Source: Meconema thalassinum (taxonomy: Eukaryota > Arthropoda > Insecta > Orthoptera > Tettigoniidae). Taken from it: 64,000 nt of DNA. The notes under the pieces are model-generated. The model worked only from the letters and a program-made list of their open reading frames with translations, did not search any database and was not told the origin of the DNA. The DNA is taken from contig OX336388.2 in assembly GCA_946902985.2 (NCBI GenBank), positions 295,532,526 to 295,596,525 of the forward strand, in the 5' to 3' direction. This document shows, in pieces, positions 43,457 through 54,181 of the stretch. Numbering within the stretch: the first letter of the stretch is position 1; each line of letters opens with the position of its first letter. The translations under genes and the position numbers were made by a program.

Positions 43457-44160
43457 TTTGCAGTATGTTGTGTTTTTATTGTTGTAAACACTGGGAATTC
43501 GTACAAATGTAGGTGTCGTAAACAATGTTTATTTTGCAGTCAGTTTTAATAACGTGCTATGTGAGCGGGAAAAGGGATTCTGATTCATGGTATGGGGGTC
43601 AACGTTTGGGACTTTACATAATGTACAGTATCGGCATTGCAAATACATTAGTATTATACACGGTCAGGTGTATTCTATTATATGTACCGGTATACATTTA
43701 TACATTGAAGGCCCAGTCTGTCCGTTCATTGCACGTCTGTGAACCATCAGACCACCCCGTTCCCCGCAAGCAGTGACTCATGCTATGCGTATTAGTTGGA
43801 AATTGACAATGGTTACAAAAAAAAAAAAAAAAAAGAGCCTTACAGTAGTCACATATGATGTGTAACATCTGACATAGAAGAAACCTCACGTGAAATTGTT
43901 GATACACCGGTATTTTATACTATCATTGGCACAAATATTAATCTATTGTAAAAGGGGGTGTTTTACAGATATTGTAACTTAGTTTATAATACGGAACTCA
44001 TTTTATTAGATGATTTGTAGCTTCCACCAGCACTAGCTTAAATAAAGAATATGATATGTTTCAACTAGATTAATAGACGCGACACCGCCCATAACCTTAA
44101 ATTCCTAATAAATAGGCCAACTTGCGAGTTGCAATGTGCAGAGCAGTAGATCATGAAAGG

Positions 44161-44354
44161 AAGGAAGGAAGATTGTAGTTTTACGTGACCGTGAATCTTG
44201 TGATTATGAGCCACGGGACCTCCTTTTTACGTGGAATCCGAACCACAGGACATGGCATTTCACTTCGAAAATCTCACATGCATTGACCGGGAATCGAACC
44301 CGGACCGCCTTGGTGAGAGGCATACAGCTAGACCGCTGAGCCACCACGCCCCCC
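44161..44354 (-). mobile_element. SINE-B copy 2
   Basis: Same head as copy 1 (TGGCTCAGCGGTCTAGC, B box GGGTTCGATTCCCGG), with a TTCC-rich 3' tail. A perfect 13-bp target duplication AGATCATGAAAGG flanks it (44148-44160 and 44355-44367). Confidence 0.92.
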
Positions 44355-44419
44355 AGATCATGAAAGGCTTGCCCAGTTCCCGGACCTCTTGATTCACAGA
44401 CCAATACGTAATTTCCTAG

Positions 44420-44598
44420 CTTGCCACGGTGGGTGAGTGGTCATCGTGTCGGTCTGCTAACCCCAAGCTTGCAGGTTCGCTCCTGTCCGTGGTAAGTAAT
44501 TTTTGAAAGGAGACAAAAACTACGACACCATGTCGTACGATGTTGGCATGTCAAAGAACCCATTTGAATTCAGTAGGCCGTGTTCATAATGGCAAAAT
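44420..44598 (+). mobile_element. SINE-C copy 2
   Basis: CTTGCCACGGTGGGTGAGTGG, then CAGGTTCGCTCCTGTCCGTGG, to CATAATGGCAAAATTAA. It matches copy 1 in the opposite orientation but lacks the D-type 3' tail. Confidence 0.75.
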
Positions 44599-44732
44599 TA
44601 ATCTCGGGATTTACCGCCAACACAAAGTTCCTCAATTCTCTACTAATAGAAAGCGCTATAGTGTTCAAGGAACTTAGATATCTAACCTCCTTGACTTTCA
44701 TAGTGCTTCAAGCAACAGCGAAATTAGACATT

Positions 44733-44812
44733 CAAGCTACCCTTTGGGTGTCAAATAACAAAGCTTGCACCTTGCACCGAGGCCTTACGATATTATTATT
44801 ATTATTTTTATT
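44733..44812 (+). repeat. Short retroposon tail with (TTA)n
   Basis: Same sequence as 11868-11938 (AAGCTTGCACCTTGCACCGA...TTACGATATTATTATT). Confidence 0.6.
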
Positions 44813-45404
44813 ACGTAATTTCATATGTATTCTGTTAAAATGAGTCATATTGATACGATAAATATCGTTTAAAATGATAATCTGGTAGCAAAAATACCTA
44901 TTCCGTCCGGGATTCAAACCTGAGGTCATTAGATTCACAGTTAGGGTCGCTAACAACACGGCTATTTCGAGCACGCAATTATTATGCACAAAATAGTGAC
45001 TTATTTCCACATTCCAATAATACTGCATTACGGAATTAAGTTTCATTTATATTTTGCTTGTTTCGATAATGTTCCTGCGTGAAATAGAGTTTAAAATGCC
45101 TTATGAATAGACCCTCTTGTGAGTAAAGAGACTGTATTCAGTATTAGTTCATGAAGGATTGCCTAGTTCCCGTATAACATGTGCTTCTATCAGTTGACAC
45201 CAGAGTTCGCATGAGCGTTTGCCGTCAGAAATGGTATCAATTTCCGACAACGCGCGCTCATTGTTTCCTGGATCTTACTACTGCCAGCTGGATCGTTCCG
45301 AACCACTTCCGTCCCATTTTTCAAAATCACTCCCACAAAAATATCCAGCAACTGAATGGAAAGATGTTACATATCAAAAACCACAACACACTGCAACGGC
45401 TCAC

Positions 45405-45478
45405 CGCACCGGTGGGATTTCATCTACCGATCCCGCGCTTACGAAGAATAGCTCTTACCGCTGCGCCACGCGCTCGTT
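45405..45478 (-). repeat. tRNA-like sequence, right arm of H2
   Basis: Minus strand GCGTGGCGCAGCGGTAAGAG (A box) and GGGATCGGTAGATGAAATCC (changed B box). Inverted partner of 43388-43456. Confidence 0.6.
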
Positions 45479-45613
45479 AGCTTCTTGCTAGTGTACAACG
45501 GACATAGACGCCGCACTGTAATTGCAATTAATTAATTTCTCTGAAACGGCTGAGAAGCGCACCTTAGCCTACTACTTGCACCTGGTATACGCCTGGTCAT
45601 GCCCTACACGTGT

Positions 45614-46004
45614 ACTAAAGATGGTTCGAATCGGTGTCCCATGCATCGTAACTCCAGTTGTTAATCAGTAGAACTATACCGCGCCTCCTTGCACGTCAGA
45701 TGACTTTTGTTAGCCTACGGTACGCAAAACATAATACAAATATACTTTACTAACATGCAAGAATAAAAAATTTGGGAGACTTATAAACATTTTAATAGAA
45801 TATTATAAACGAAGTAGATGATCCGGTGAACTTCGTACCACCTGAAATTGATTTGATTGTAACTCTTCAACCTTTCAACTCCAATTAATTGAGATCGATA
45901 ATATTAGCCACATCGTGTATGGTTTGAGTTTTGTTTGGTTATTAAATGAAACTCGTTTGCAATTCAAATGAATTCAATGTCTTTTAAAAAGATGGTATAG
46001 AGGC
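45614..46004. other. Unassigned
   Basis: No gene recognised. Confidence 0.4.
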
Positions 46005-46225
46005 TTTCACGGCCAATGAATTAAAACTCAGCAATTCTTCTAGGTTTGTGCCGTGTCTTGTGTGGTGTTTCGCATAGGACACCAAGCTGGCTCATCAGCG
46101 GGCTCTTGGTGTTCCCTCCCGGACGCCCACAGGAGTAGCGAACTGCGTGCTACCTCCCTTTATATGAAGCGCACCTGGCCGCTTTACTGCGAGAACTGAA
46201 AGCTCAAGCAGCCAAGTCAAGTTAT
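46005..46225 (+). repeat. Repeat K, copy 1
   Basis: ACTCAGCAATTCTTCTAGG, TTTCGCATAGGACACCAAGC and CCCACAGGAGTAGCGAACTG also occur at 56478-56655, with an opening fragment again at 56690-56750. Confidence 0.7.
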
Positions 46226-46394
46226 TAGATTCAATATTGGTGTGGCTTTGTAATTTAAATTAATTTTAAAAAACTACTCAGCGAAAGAGGAGCAGTAATT
46301 TTCGAGGTTTTGCGAAACTTATGCTCGGCAATTGATTTGAAACAGTATATAGAGATGACGCTTTACATAGCATGTACAATGTTGTGATGGTGAT

Positions 46395-46805
46395 TGTTAG
46401 GATCGTCGATTCATAATCATCACTGGCACAACAGCCCTCTGTGGGCCTTGGCCTCAGGGGCGGATCTAGGGGAGGGCGAGGAGGGCGATCGCCCAGGGCC
46501 CCGCGGTCAGGCGGGCCCCGCACAATGGATTTGTTTAAATTTAATTAATTAATTAATTGATTATACTTTTCAACCTAATTTATAATTCATACAGTCTACC
46601 TTTTTTTAGTGCAGCTATAACCTCTCGTGACCGTTTACCAAGTTTAGATTTCAGTGTAACAATAGAAGACTTCAACCGGGAAAAAAGTGGCAAAGTAATA
46701 TTTTAATATTTCATAGTTTACATAATCTTCTTCAAGGGGTCTTAAAGGTTTCTTTCATATTATTAAAATAATGTAGTGTATTCAAAATATTGTAACTATT
46801 CTTTG

Positions 46806-46869
<64 letters not shown>

Positions 46870-47225
46870 AATATTATTATTATTCACAAACTATTTTCCA
46901 TTTGACTTGATATTTTTTATTTCCTATTGTTGTGGGCCCCACCTTATCATATCGCCCAGGGCCCCGCAAGGCCTGGATCAGCTACTGCTTGGCCTTCTGA
47001 AGAAGTTTTCCCCATTATTTCCTGTTAAGTGCTGAGCTCCTCCAATTCTTGATTCCAATTGTCTTTACATCCTCTCCCACTCCGTCTTCCCACCTTAGCT
47101 TTGGTCTTCCGACTTTCCTGGTTCCTTCTGGCATTGCATTCAATATCCTCTTTATCATTCAGTCATTAGCACGCAGCACATGTCCTGCCCACTCCAACCT
47201 TCTGATCTTTATACATAGGATCGCA
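46395..47225 (-). pseudogene. LINE-D C-terminal fragment, split by a hAT element
   Basis: From 47225 the minus strand reads KIRRLEWAGHVLRAND, MPEGTRKVGRPKLRWEDGVG and KTIGIKNWRSSALNRK, then a stop and WGKLLQKAK. The frame continues beyond the hAT as AHRGLLCQ and a stop near 46415. This is the C-terminal tail of another RTE-type LINE, truncated at 5'. Confidence 0.75.
46455..46987. mobile_element. hAT non-autonomous element, 533 bp
   Basis: Starts CAGGGGCGGATCTAGGGGAG, ends CTGGATCAGCTACTG. A perfect 8-bp duplication CTTGGCCT flanks it (46447-46454 and 46988-46995). The interior has a (TTA)n run at 46807-46866. Related to 31608-32023. Confidence 0.88.
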
Positions 47226-47885
47226 GATTGGAGTGGTGAATTAAGCTACCATTTACGTGGAAAAAGTATGAAAAATTAAAAACAGAGGGAATATTACACT
47301 GAGGATGGCCGCAGTTCACACCTCAGATCTCTGAAGCGCAGACCACAGTCGGCCAGGAAACAATACAGAGTCTACAAGCGGTTTACCAGCACAGACAATC
47401 CAGCAATGTTACTGAAAATTGCACCAAGTTATACAGATCTACCAAACTTACCGGGGATCATGTGAGATACAGCATCGTACGCTGCCGGCGCGGAAATTAA
47501 GACGAATGATTGCTTTCAAGTTTAATGCTTGCGCTCAATTCGCGGTAAATCAGCGGAGAGACATTTCAGCACAGGAACCAATTCTACGGCTTTTAACTCG
47601 AAGTTACATCAGCATTATATCATTATTCTTCCGTGGCTGAACATCAGCTCCTTGACTGCCGCCAATTTCTGTCCCAATTGATGGTTCTTCCCTATCTGAA
47701 TGTTTTGCTCCTTCTTTTTGCTAACGTCACACCAAAATTTGGTACGGTATTCAAGTTGAAAATACGTAGGTCTGTTAATAAAATGAACGTTCCGGTTGTA
47801 CGTTGTTTAGAATCGACACTGCTCGCCAAAAGAAACCGTTACCCTTAGGAAATATAAGTTGTTGAAAAGGGTTTCATAATTATGT
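47226..47885. other. Unassigned
   Basis: No gene recognised; small frames at 47419 and 47633 have no domain. Confidence 0.4.
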
Positions 47886-48772
47886 TTATGTTCGGCAATG
47901 TCGAAATGTACCGGTAAATATTATATGTCAGAAAACTGGATCATAATGAGGGTCATTGAAGTACTACTTTTCATTATGATAACGTTTCTCCAACCAATCA
48001 GAGCTCAAGATTTTCATTCATTGACCAATAAGGTAAGGATAGCTTCGCACATGCGCTCAAAATGTAACATGTCGGACATGAAGTACATGATTTGGAAGTT
48101 GACAATGTAAATTGTAAAGGATATCGGATCAACCATTGTACAGTAGTTACAATCCCAAACACAAAGTCAAAATCAGCACGAACCTTTACGGTAACAATAA
48201 AATACTATGAAATATTCAAGAAATTTAGGAATCTACGTCCAGAAGTTTGCAACACACCATCCTTCTACCCGAGCCTATATAAATTACTGACATCGAAAGT
48301 GTGCAGCGTCCGTAATGCTTGCATAAACAAACTGCTGAATATTGCAAAATAAATAGAACTGTACCTTAATATCCGCAACTCCAATTTCTAAACAGGGCAT
48401 TGCATTCGTACGATTTCGCTGACAATTTCAATGCTTCGGAATTCTTTATTGGGTAGAGAGCAAACGCTGAGCCCACACAATTCCCAAGAAGAAGAAGAAG
48501 TCAACCGACAGAATCTCGACAGATATTTATGAATATTTATTTTAGAACCAGGGCCGGATTTAGATTGTAAGCGCTCCTAGGCCCGTGGGTTTTTACCGCC
48601 CCCTCTTCATACCATCGTGAAGAAGGGAGAATGTAGACCTCAGAAAGTTCTTTGTGAAGGTGATTTTTTAATTTTAGAATAAAATTACCGTAAATAAGTT
48701 AAAATAATGAGAGAATCAACTGTTTCTAAATTTGTATATAAACTATAAATAAACAGGCTAGTTAGATATTAA

Positions 48773-49393
48773 TAGTACATTATGCAACGAGCCTATAATG
48801 GCTATAATTAAGACACGAGTACGTTTATAAAACGAGCGTATGCGAGTGTCTTAATTACCATTATAAGCGAGTTGCATACGACTGTTTATGTTCGACGAAT
48901 TATAACTTTATTATATGTTTTAACAAAAATATTCATGAATATCTGTTCAGTCACTAGAATGCTGTGATCGGGTGCTGCGGTGAGTAGTATATCTCTGATT
49001 TCCAAGCTCTATGGACAACCGACGCATGCGCTCTGTGTGCTTCAATGCCATATGTTCAGATTGTGCTCCAGTATTCAGTAAAACTGTCACCGAAGTCGTT
49101 TCAAAACCACGCACTGTGTAGAAATTGATTTTGGGGATATTAAGGTACAGTGCCATTTCTTGTCTCATATTCACCAGTTCATTTACGCGAACATATGGAC
49201 GGTGCAATTTCGGTAATTTATATAGACATGTTGGATTTTGAGCGCATGCGCGAAGGTATCCTTATCTAATTGGTCACACAACTGTTTCTTGAGCTCTGAT
49301 TGGTGGGAGAAACTGTTTCATAATGAAAAATAGTGTTAAAATGAGCCTCATTATGATACAGTTTTCTGACACATAATAGTTAGGGTCGAACAT
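48773..49393 (-). mobile_element. Element E, copy 4
   Basis: Minus orientation: starts (right) TTATGTTCGACCCTAACTAT and ends (left) GGCTCGTTGCATAATGTACTA. Lies inside the 48549 hAT-like element. Confidence 0.8.
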
Positions 49394-49655
49394 AAAATAA
49401 GTTTAAACCATTTAAGACTCATTGTACACTTACAAATATTCAGATATACAGATGCACTACATCATACAACCTACAACAATGCACAATGAATTATTCAAAT
49501 TTCAAGACTTAAATTTTCTCCTAATAAATCATAAAACATACCTGTTCTAAAGCTGAAGTAAAAAAAATACTGTTGCAAAACATTTTGTTGGAAAATGATG
49601 GTCACATTATAAATTGGAAAAGGGTCGAAATTTGGGAAAGGTTAATTTAAATCAT

Positions 49656-51068
49656 AACAAAAAGTTCCGTGACGAACTAAAGAGCCTACTTTTCTCGAAA
49701 AGTAAGATTCATTCCAATGATTAATCTATATGGACCTAATTAGAATAATGAGGAAATTGAGTTGGTAATATCGAAATTTCTAAGTAGTTCGAAATATAAC
49801 TGGCATAATGTAGCCTAATAGAGCACTACAGTTCGCAACCCTGGTGACAATATATTCTTAGTTCAATCTCTTAAGGTACAGAATACAAAATTTGATTGAA
49901 GTCCAATGGATAGCATGGACGTTGCATGTAGTTAGACATTGGACCTATCAGCGCGCATAAAATCATGTTGGTAACAATGTCATGCATGTGTTAGTCAGAA
50001 ATAATCTGAACTATTATGATCTATTGTTGTGCCAATTTTGGATGAAATCCATTTATTTGAATAGAAGTTACATGAATTTTAAAATTGGACCAATCAGCAG
50101 GCTTAGAATCATGTTGGAAGCACTGGCGTATATTAGTTACTCCAAATTAATCTAAAATGTAAGGTACTATATGTGTGCAAAGTTTAGAACTGTTGGCTTG
50201 AACACTTTCTGATATAGGCCTATTGATATTAGGGTAAAAACATAGAGACAGTATTCATTAACAGTTGGCAGCCCTGGTTGCTCTTAAGAATACGCATTGT
50301 CATATCTGTTATAGTACACATAGCACATACGAAATTTGGTTGAAATCCATTAGTTAGTATAGAAGTTACATGCATTTACAATTGGTCTTATCAGCAGGCT
50401 TAGAATCATGTTGGTAGTATTGAGGTCCATTAGTTACTCCAAATTAATCTAGAATGCCAGGTACTATACGTGTGCATAGTTTAAAGCTGTCGGCTTGCAT
50501 ACTTTCTGATATATTGGTATTTGGATAAAAACAATAGAGAGTACATTTATTTACAGTTGGCAGCCCTGGTGGCTCTTAAGATTACGTTCAGTCATATCTG
50601 TGTATCTACACATAGTACATACGACCTTTGGTCGAAATCCAATTGATAGTGTAGAAGTTATATGCATTTAAAAATTGGACCTATCATTTTGGCAACACTG
50701 TCATAATGGCCTCCTGGAAATTAAACTGAAATATTATTATCTATATGTGTGGCAATTTTGGTATAGCTCCCATGCATACCTTCCAAGATATACGACATGG
50801 AGCTGAAATTTCAATTGCTATTTTTCAGCAGTTGGTAGCACTGACATCATTTTCAAATACGACATTGAGATATTCAGATAGAGATCTTTACTCATACCAA
50901 ATTTGGGTTCGATTGCTACAGTCGTTTAGGAGTTGATATGTGGGGACACACACACAGCCAGACAGACAGACAGACAGAAGGACAGACAAGCAGACCCACA
51001 TTTTCCCAGATGGATCTCAAAAGTCTACTTTTTTCTAATTTTTTTTTACAAAATGCGAAAATTAGGCT
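49656..51068 (+). mobile_element. Element F, copy 3 (complete)
   Basis: The only F copy with both ends in the window and no neighbour in inverted orientation. Starts TAACAAAAAGTTCCGTGACG, contains about four 290-bp units, a CAGA microsatellite (50958-50995), and ends GCGAAAATTAGGCTAAA. It is 1.4 kb and non-coding. Confidence 0.8.
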
Positions 51069-51257
51069 AAAGAATTGCGGATTAATTTAGCGCCCCTCAG
51101 CATGGTGCGTCCTTAGGCCGGGGCCTATTGGTAAATCCAGCCCTGGTTAGAACATATAATAAAGTTATTACTGTCGTGAACATAAACAGTCGTACGCAAC
51201 TCGCCTATAATGGTAATTTATTGACATTATAGGCTCGTTGCATAATGTACAGTACTA

Positions 51258-51721
51258 TTATTAAAATGCGAAGGTGAGTCGACATTTTCTAGGAGCCGCT
51301 ACATGGTGTCCAATGCAATAGTAGCTTTCTCATGAAATCTACATAAAACCACAGCATATAAACATAATCCTTCCTGAAAATTCACCCAGTATCCTCTAAC
51401 TTTCTATTCTAATCTCCTAGAAGTTGTTTGATATCTGTCGAACGTGAGAGAGATCACTTGACTTAGTGAGCCGGCGTCAATGTCGAGAATAAGTATTTCC
51501 GGTATCGCCAAAACTTAAGAGTGGCTTGAGTGGGAGATAGTCGTGAGCCAATGCTGATTTACACCATGTTTTATGCTGTCATACAGGTGTATTACGATGT
51601 TTCGATTCGGGGATTTCTGTGATAGCAATAAGGTTTATATGGATAGCTTAGTTGATACGCATAACTCTACAGTAAATGACGTCACCATGGAGAGTATTTC
51701 TCCTTGGCTGTTGTAGATAAA
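51258..51721. other. Unassigned
   Basis: No gene recognised. Confidence 0.4.
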
Positions 51722-51812
51722 TAGTGGTAGCAAAACATGACTTCCGAAATAAAAAGAACTTATTGCTAAATAATCACCTCAGTTTGAGGACTAGAAAGTC
51801 ATTTCTCTAGAC

Positions 51813-52346
51813 CAGGGGTTCTCAAGCGGTGGGTAGCGACCCCCTGGGGGGTCACAGGATGTGTATTGGGGGGACGCGAGATAAGGAGAAAAGTTTAAAA
51901 AAATAGTTATTGGCGTAGTTTTTTATTAAAAAAGAATACACTCACATTGTACTTAACTTTACGGTTTTTTTTTCAAATTATTATAGTCTATTAATGGGAA
52001 ACTTGTACTTGTTTGAAATTAACCAGTTTTTGAATATCTGGTATTATTTTTAAACACAAAACAATGTCATTTTCCAGTGTCAAACGATTTCTTGATTTGG
52101 TTTTTAAATTCACCATTATGGAGAATCCATGTTCACAGTTGTAAGATATAGAAAATGGCATCAAAGTTTTTAACAGTTCTGGGTGTTCCTTTTTAATACT
52201 TATCCAAAATTTGTCGCCACAAGCATTGTTAAAAGTTAGTTTCACTGACTGATCACTTGAAATCTCTAACGTAAAAACTTGGAGGGTCGACAAAATACTC
52301 AGCCTTAAAAAGAGGGTCACAGTGTCTAAAAGGTTGAAAACCCCTA
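51813..52346 (-). mobile_element. hAT element remnant (ZBED5-like group)
   Basis: Starts CAGGGGTTCTCAAGCGG, ends GGTTGAAAACCCCTA. Flanks CTCTAGAC (51805-51812, fitting nTCTAGAn) and CTCAAGAC (52347-52354) match at 7 of 8. It encodes a hAT C-terminal domain on the minus strand and lies inside LINE-B. Confidence 0.85.
51991..52278 (-). pseudogene. hAT transposase C-terminal (dimerisation) fragment
   Basis: The minus-strand frame gives ACGDKFWISIKKEHPELLKT, LMPFSISYNCEHGFSIM, LKTKSRNRLTLENDI and a stop after KQVQVSH. FW-x-PEL and C-E-x-GFS followed by K-x-RNRL is the pattern of hAT C-terminal dimerisation domains, closest in memory to ZBED5-like proteins. BED finger and catalytic core are absent, so it is inactive. 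Confidence 0.85.
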
Positions 52347-52380
52347 CTCAAGACCTTTGTTTGGAGTGTCTTGCTGTATG

Positions 52381-53129
52381 CCCCCCTGGGACTCACATCT
52401 AGTGGGACGTGGGTTGGCAACCACGGGGCCGCAGCTGAGTCCGGCATTGCTTCCACTTTCTTGTGCCGGTCTCCTCTCCGTCTTCTTTCCTGTCGACCTC
52501 ACTTGGTCAACTCTTGTTCTCTTCCGACCCCGACGGTATTAGGGTATCGAAGGCCTAGGGAGTCTCTTCCTTTCCCGCCTTAATTGGCCCTTGTCACATA
52601 TTTTCTGATACCCTCCTTCTGCGAGGGGTCAGCCTTCTTTTACTTTTCATGTTCTCTCCTGCCTTGTGCTCAAGGCCCTCAAGGAGGCAGGGTGTATGTA
52701 GCCCCACCACTTCTGGTGCACCCTACATATTGCTACACCCTCAGGGGCTCATGGCTGGTGAGTTGGGAAGTTGGCGACCCCGAGGGATTCCTGAGCTGGG
52801 TCTGGTTTTCCCCCTTTTATCCATTACCTCTGGAGTGGACCCTTTCCTCTTTTACTTTCCTATCTGCCTTTCGTGGCTCTCCTTCCTTCCCAGTCCCTCA
52901 ATCCGCATTCTTCGAGGGTTGAGAGCATTTCTTTTCCTCCTGTCCTTTATTTGCTTTATTCTCCTTTTGTTTTCCATTTCTTCTTCTAGTATATAAGTTA
53001 TATAAGTTAATATAGTTATAAGTTAGTTTTCATCTCATTATCATCTTAACAATCACCCAAACCATTACGGGCTGATAACCTAGATGTTAGGCCCCTTTAA
53101 ACAACAATTATCATCAATCATCATCGTTA
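52381..53129 (+). mobile_element. Retroposon D, full copy 3
   Basis: 749 bp, from the C-run through GACTCACATCTAGTGGGACG to GATGTTAGGCCCCTTTAAAC and AATTATCATCAATCATCATC. Flanked by a 12-bp target duplication TCTT(G/A)CTGTATG (52369-52380 and 53130-53141) within LINE-B. This is the clearest proof that D moves as a retroposon. Confidence 0.92.
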
Positions 53130-53334
53130 TCTTACTGTATGGATGCGAAACCTGGATATTAGGAAAACTGGAGTAAACAAAACTCATGGCTGCAGAAATG
53201 TGGTTTTGGACAAGAATGACAAGGACAAGTTGCATGGACAGGAAAGCAAATGATCTTGTTGTGCAGAACGAGAAGGGGGTCGATGATTATTAAAAACAAT
53301 AATGAAGAGGAAAACAAAGTTACTTGGACATGTA

Positions 53335-54013
53335 CAGAGAGTTTAGTTTGTATGTAACGGAGACCCTCGCTTGCCCGCTCGCCCGCATTGCGCGTCTGTC
53401 TCCCTCAAGGCGCTTTGCCATTATGCAGCGCTCGCGTGGCACTGAGTCATTGAGTATAGGAATTTGTACCTAAATTTGTACTTCAATGTGATCCTTGACC
53501 AATTTTTTTTGTCGAACTGACTTACGGAGAGCGATTGTCAAATTACTTTCAACAATATTCTGCCACTGCTCACACTGCCGAAGCATCCATGACAGAATTG
53601 CGTCGCATTTTCGGTACGAGGATTATAAGTCGGAACGTGTGTCCCCCGCGAAGCCCAGACTTATCAACATATGACTTTTATCTGTGGGGGACGCTTAAAA
53701 TAGAGTGTATGCGAGAAACCCTCACACTGTAAATGAGCTTAAAGACTATATTACAGCTGAAATACAGTTAATCGGTGCTGAGGAACTTCAGAGAGTAAAT
53801 GCCAGTTTCATAAAAAGGTACCAGCGATGTGTAGCAGTGAATGGCGAACATTTTCAGCACCAGCTGTGAACTAGGTAAGTACAAATTCCTATACTCAAAG
53901 ACTCAGTGTCGCGCAGGCGCCGCATAACGGCAAAGTGCGTGGCGGGAGACTGGCTCGCGCCACGGGCGAGCGGGCAAGCGAGGGTCTCCGTTACATACAA
54001 ACGAAACTCTCTG
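53335..54013 (+). mobile_element. Tc1/mariner-type element with 145-bp inverted repeats
   Basis: 679 bp, TA at 53333-53334 and 54014-54015. The two ends are inverted repeats of about 145 bp (CAGAGAGTTTCGTTTGTATG, CGGAGACCCTCGCTTGCCCG and on). Excision with one TA rejoins LINE-B in frame (LLGHV with LRHDS). Confidence 0.92.
53535..53870 (+). pseudogene. Tc1/mariner-type transposase C-terminal remnant
   Basis: The frame reads NYFQQYSATAHTAEASM, FGTRIISRNVCPPRSPDLST and YDFYLWGTLK (65 aa from 53535). After a shift near 53725 it gives NELKDYITAEIQLIGAEELQ and RVNASFIKRYQRC, ending GEHFQH. It contains the region of the second catalytic Asp (changed to QQYSATAH, where QQDxAxxH is usual) and the PPRSPDLS block with the third acidic residue. 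N-terminus and first Asp are missing. Confidence 0.82.
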
Positions 54014-54181
54014 TATTAAGGCACGACTCTCTTCTCCAAACCATTATCGAGGGCAAAGTATTGGTAAAGAAACCAAGGGGACGTTCAAGGATGTCGTACA
54101 TGAAGAACTCCATTGGAGAACTGGCATGTGGTTCTTATGGCAGCATGAAGAGACTAGTCACAAGGCTTTGCCTTTGGTAAA

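Larger units (their letters stand above)
43251..45613. mobile_element. Element H, copy 2, with tRNA-like inverted ends
   Basis: The ends ACACGTGTAGGGCATGACCA (43251) and its complement (45594-45613) start imperfect inverted arms of about 220 bp; each arm holds a tRNA-like sequence. The interior matches element H copy 1 (17265-18325) in reverse. SINE-B and SINE-C copies are inserted in it. Confidence 0.65.
48549..51145. mobile_element. hAT-like element, 2.6 kb, with nested E and F copies
   Basis: Starts CAGGGCCGGATTTAGATTG and ends CAATAGGCCCC-type complement: TTGGTAAATCCAGCCCTG. Flanks TTTAGAAC (48541-48548) and GTTAGAAC (51146-51153) match at 7 of 8. Removing the nested E (48773-49393) and F (49656-51068) leaves about 560 bp. 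No transposase seen. Confidence 0.82.
47886..51257 (+). mobile_element. Element E, copy 3, split by a hAT element
   Basis: The left part 47886-48548 runs to GAATATTTATTTTAGAAC. The right part resumes at 51146 with GTTAGAACATATAATAAAG and the terminal hairpin to GTACTA. In intact copies (41636-41660) these segments adjoin. The right hairpin is shortened. Confidence 0.8.
51722..54180 (+). pseudogene. LINE-B copy 2, interrupted by three other elements
   Basis: Coding pieces in order: FRNKKNLLL and RTRKSF (51760-51812), TFVWSVLLY (52354-52380), LYGCETWILGK and AAEMWFWTRMTRTSC (53135-53230), KRKTKLLGHV (53300-53333), then LRHDSLLQTIIEGKV, KPRGRSRMSYMKNSIGELAC and SMKRLV (54016-54180). Together they follow LINE-B at 24650-25190 (LLASN, LKTFVWSVALYG, EMWCYRRMM, GHILRHPGI, GRPRLEY). 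Three different transposable elements sit at the breaks. Point damage is also present. Confidence 0.85.

Noticed and set aside
52357..52996. 61-115-aa frames in retroposon D (also at 10387, 24985, 25720 and 62588)
   Set aside because: The frames recur because the same pyrimidine-rich repeat recurs; they are not conserved in length or frame and show no domain.
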